This document shows positions 5,319-7,151 of a stretch of DNA of 7,151 bases, piece by piece (position 1 is the first letter of the stretch; the number at the start of each line of letters is the position of its first letter). Position numbers and translations under genes: made by a program. The stretch spans positions 1-7,151 of the forward strand of contig JAJZRM010000144.1 in assembly GCA_021802685.1 (NCBI GenBank), in the 5' to 3' direction. The notes below the pieces were generated by a model. The model did no database searches. It had not been told where the DNA came from and saw only the letters and a program-made list of their open reading frames with translations. Source of the stretch: Deltaproteobacteria bacterium (GTDB lineage: Bacteria > Desulfobacterota > Deferrimicrobia > Deferrimicrobiales > Deferrimicrobiaceae).

Positions 5319-6028
5319 CCCCTGCGCTCCCGGTACTCCTCTGGCGTCACCAGGCGTCCGTCGATGATATGGACGATGCGCCTGGCGTTCCGGGCGATGG
5401 CGAGGTCGTGGGTGACGAGGACGATCGTCGCCCCTCCGGCGTTGAGTTGCGCGAGGATCGCCATCAGCTCCTCGCCGGATTTGGAGTCCAGGTTCCCCGT
5501 CGGCTCGTCGGCCAGAAGGAGGGAGGGGCGGTTCACGAGCGCGCGGGCGATCGCGACCTTCTGCTTCTGCCCGCCGGAGAGCTGGTTGGAGAGGTGGTTC
5601 TTCCGGTCCTCGATCCCCACGGACCGGAGAGCCTCCAGCGCCCGCCGGGCGCGCTCCTCGCGGCCGACCCCGGCGTAGAGGAGGGGGAGCTCGACGTTTC
5701 GCAAGGCGGTGTAGCGGGGGAGGAGATGGAACACCTGGAAGATGAAGCCGATCTCCCGGTTCCGCATCGCGGCGAGGGCTTCCGGCGAAAGCGTGGTCAC
5801 CGGCACCCCCTTGATCTCGTAGGTTCCCGACGTGGGGACGTCCAGGCAGCCGAGGATGTTCATGAGGGTGGACTTGCCCGATCCCGAGGGCCCCATCACG
5901 GCCAGGAAGTCGCCTGGGAAGATGTCCAGATCGACGGCTTCGAGCCCGACGATGGGTTGCTCTCCCTCGTAAACCTTGCCGACACCCCTCAGGAGGAGGA
6001 GGGGCTCACTTGCGGCTGCGGATCCCAA
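5315..6028 (-). CDS. ABC transporter ATP-binding protein, MacB/LolD family
   Basis: Cytoplasmic ATPase that dimerises and powers the adjacent MacB-type permease. With the TTG start it has 237 residues, normal for LolD/MacB ATPases. Motifs: Walker A GPSGSGKST (46-54), Q-loop IFQ (Q98), signature LSGGQKQKVAIARAL (150-164), Walker B LLLADEP (170-176) with D-loop GNLD (178-181), and switch His VTHD (H207). All catalytic residues are intact. The signature continues QKQKVAIARAL, where QRQRVAIARAL is common; this is conservative. Start choice: the frame is open back to an ATG at 6100, but that would overlap the adaptor gene by 95 nt and add a tail unlike the family. TTG 6028-6026 has GGGAG 5 nt upstream and overlaps the adaptor by 23 nt. 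The start is the least certain point. It overlaps the permease start by 4 nt. LolD-type lipoprotein sorting is an alternative family reading, but the adaptor next door favours export. Confidence 0.93.
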   Translation of the reverse strand: MGSAAASEPLLLLRGVGKVYEGEQPIVGLEAVDLDIFPGDFLAVMGPSGSGKSTLMNILGCLDVPTSGTYEIKGVPVTTLSPEALAAMRNREIGFIFQVFHLLPRYTALRNVELPLLYAGVGREERARRALEALRSVGIEDRKNHLSNQLSGGQKQKVAIARALVNRPSLLLADEPTGNLDSKSGEELMAILAQLNAGGATIVLVTHDLAIARNARRIVHIIDGRLVTPEEYRERRG

Positions 6029-7151
6029 CGCGGCTCCCGGGGGCCAGGTCCTTGATCTCCAGGGAAGTGACGATCGCCTCTCCCGGGGAGATTCCGCCAA
6101 GGATCTCCGTCCATTCCCAGTTGGAGATTCCCGTCGTGACGTCCCTGCGCACCACTTTTCCGTTCAAGACGACGAAGGCGAACTTCCGCCCCTCCCGTTC
6201 CATCACGGCGGCGGAGGGGGCGAGCACGACGTTGTCCTTCCCGCCCGTCCGGATTTCGACATCCACCGACATCCCCAGGCGCAGCGGCTTGGGGGGCGAT
6301 TCGGGGAGGACCCGGATCGTATTGGCTCGGGAAACCTCCTTGGAGACCTCCACGACCGGCTTGATCCCGGAAACCTCGCCGGCGAACGTTTCCCCCAGGT
6401 AGGCGTCCGGGAACAGCCTCGCCTTCTGGCCGACCCGGATCTTGGCGGATTCCGATTCGTCGATGGGGGCCTCGATGTAGATGTCGGAGGGATCGGCCAG
6501 GACGAAAAGGGGAGCGCCGGGCGTCTTCGTTTCCCCCACCTCGACCGTCTTCCGTATCACGACCCCGGCGTACGGGGCCGTGATACGAAGCTTCTCCAGG
6601 CGGTCGGAAAGGGAGGCGGCCTTGGCCTTCGCGGAGTCCACCCGGGCCTTCAGGGATTCGATTTCCCGCCCGATCGCCCGTACCGTGTCTTCCCCGGCGG
6701 CCGCCAGCCGGGCATCCTCCTCCGCGTTCGCCCGCTGCATGTCCGCCGTTTCCATGTCCGATTTCGACAGGAAGCCGCCCCGGAACAGCTGGGAGGCGCG
6801 CTGGTGATCCTCCATCGCCTTGCGGAGGTTGTTCGCCGCCCTCGCGGTTTCCGCCCGGTATCTCCGTTCGGCCTGGTCCCGTCTCGCCTCCGCCTCCCGA
6901 AGTCCCTCCCGCGCCGAGAGAACGTCGGACCCGGCGGATTCGGCTTGGCGCTCCAGCTCGGGGTCCGAAAGGAGAGCGAGCGGTTCCCCTTTTCGCACCG
7001 TGCTCCCTTCGGCCGCGAGGACCTTCGAGACCCTTCCGCCCACTTCGGCGGAGAGGGTGGACTCCTGCCGGGATTTCACCGTGCCGGCGGACACCGAGGT
7101 GACGTACTCCTCGATCCTCCCTTTTCCCGCCTCGATGACGTCCACTTCGAT
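6006..7151 (-). CDS. Periplasmic adaptor of tripartite efflux system (MacA/HlyD-like, RND-type MFP; 5' end outside window)
   Basis: Membrane fusion protein that would bridge the MacB-type permease to a TolC-family outer-membrane channel. The frame is open through the window edge (IEVDVIEAGKG at the edge) and lacks the expected N-terminal signal or anchor, so about 30-40 residues are missing upstream; the GTG at 7145 is not the start. Counting from the edge (381 residues visible): first half of the barrel-sandwich/lipoyl domain about 30-62 (EVGGRVSKVLAAEGSTVRKGEPLALL), a helical hairpin about 63-187, second lipoyl half about 188-220 (LRITAPYAGVVIRKTVEVGETKTPGAPLF), beta-barrel about 222-302, membrane-proximal domain about 305-378. 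The hairpin tip carries R118-x3-L122-x6-S129, the RLS motif known from AcrA/MacA-type adaptors to dock with TolC. First visible gene of the operon, followed directly by ATPase and permease. No outer-membrane channel gene is in view. Confidence 0.92.
   Translation of the reverse strand: MEVDVIEAGKGRIEEYVTSVSAGTVKSRQESTLSAEVGGRVSKVLAAEGSTVRKGEPLALLSDPELERQAESAGSDVLSAREGLREAEARRDQAERRYRAETARAANNLRKAMEDHQRASQLFRGGFLSKSDMETADMQRANAEEDARLAAAGEDTVRAIGREIESLKARVDSAKAKAASLSDRLEKLRITAPYAGVVIRKTVEVGETKTPGAPLFVLADPSDIYIEAPIDESESAKIRVGQKARLFPDAYLGETFAGEVSGIKPVVEVSKEVSRANTIRVLPESPPKPLRLGMSVDVEIRTGGKDNVVLAPSAAVMEREGRKFAFVVLNGKVVRRDVTTGISNWEWTEILGGISPGEAIVTSLEIKDLAPGSRVGIRSRK

Noticed and set aside
4140..6055. 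Long plus-strand open frames (4140-5678 and 5369-6055) opposite the permease and ATPase genes
   Set aside because: Their translations are low-complexity, rich in Arg, Asp, Pro, Gly and His, with no domain. They mirror codon bias on the other strand, where intact transporter genes lie.
1..7151. CRISPR array, tRNA/rRNA genes, phage or integrase genes, toxin-antitoxin pair
   Set aside because: No regularly spaced repeats, cloverleaf-like sequences or related protein motifs were seen on either strand.

Overview
The window is GC-rich bacterial chromosomal DNA, by eye clearly above 60% G+C. It is densely coding, with strong AGGAGG-type ribosome binding sites and many long spurious antisense frames. 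The gene mix (a PrpR-type sigma54 activator, a YCII/DGPF protein, a Mn-type superoxide dismutase, a universal stress protein and a MacAB-like export operon) suggests a Gram-negative. A deltaproteobacterial-type lineage (Desulfuromonadota, Thermodesulfobacteriota or relatives) is my guess, but nothing here fixes the taxon. The tripartite efflux adaptor with its outer-membrane-channel docking motif is the best argument for a Gram-negative cell.

Layout, left to right. Bases 2-1609 (+) hold the 3' part of a sigma54 enhancer-binding protein: PrpR_N sensor, PAS, AAA+ with intact GAFTGA, and a Fis-type HTH. Bases 1741-2367 (+) hold a YCII/DGPF-domain protein whose last codons look frameshifted. The natural stop is probably the TGA at 2183-2185. 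It is followed at 2210-2308 by a 32-codon stump of a VOC (PhnB / 3-demethylubiquinone methyltransferase-like) gene that still has its own RBS. The DNA after the stump is non-coding and looks like a rearrangement scar. Bases 2443-2733 (+) encode a small exported protein of unknown function. A strong hairpin separates it from a convergent sodA (2798-3409, -). sodA is divergent from a universal stress protein gene (3560-4051, +), and the two share a 150-bp control region with a perfect 10-bp inverted repeat. A second small hairpin separates the stress gene from a three-gene minus-strand operon that enters from the right edge: adaptor (MacA-like, 6006-7151, incomplete), ATPase (5315-6028) and FtsX/MacB-type permease (4113-5318). 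The three genes overlap end to start.

How they work together. The operon encodes the inner-membrane and periplasmic parts of a MacAB-TolC-like exporter, with MacB split into separate ATPase and permease chains. sodA and the stress protein form a small oxidative/general stress pair. The regulator's target operon is not visible.

I find no mobile element with an identifiable transposase, no tRNA or rRNA, no CRISPR array and no convincing undescribed multi-gene system. The most unusual part is the decayed YCII-VOC segment at about 2150-2400.
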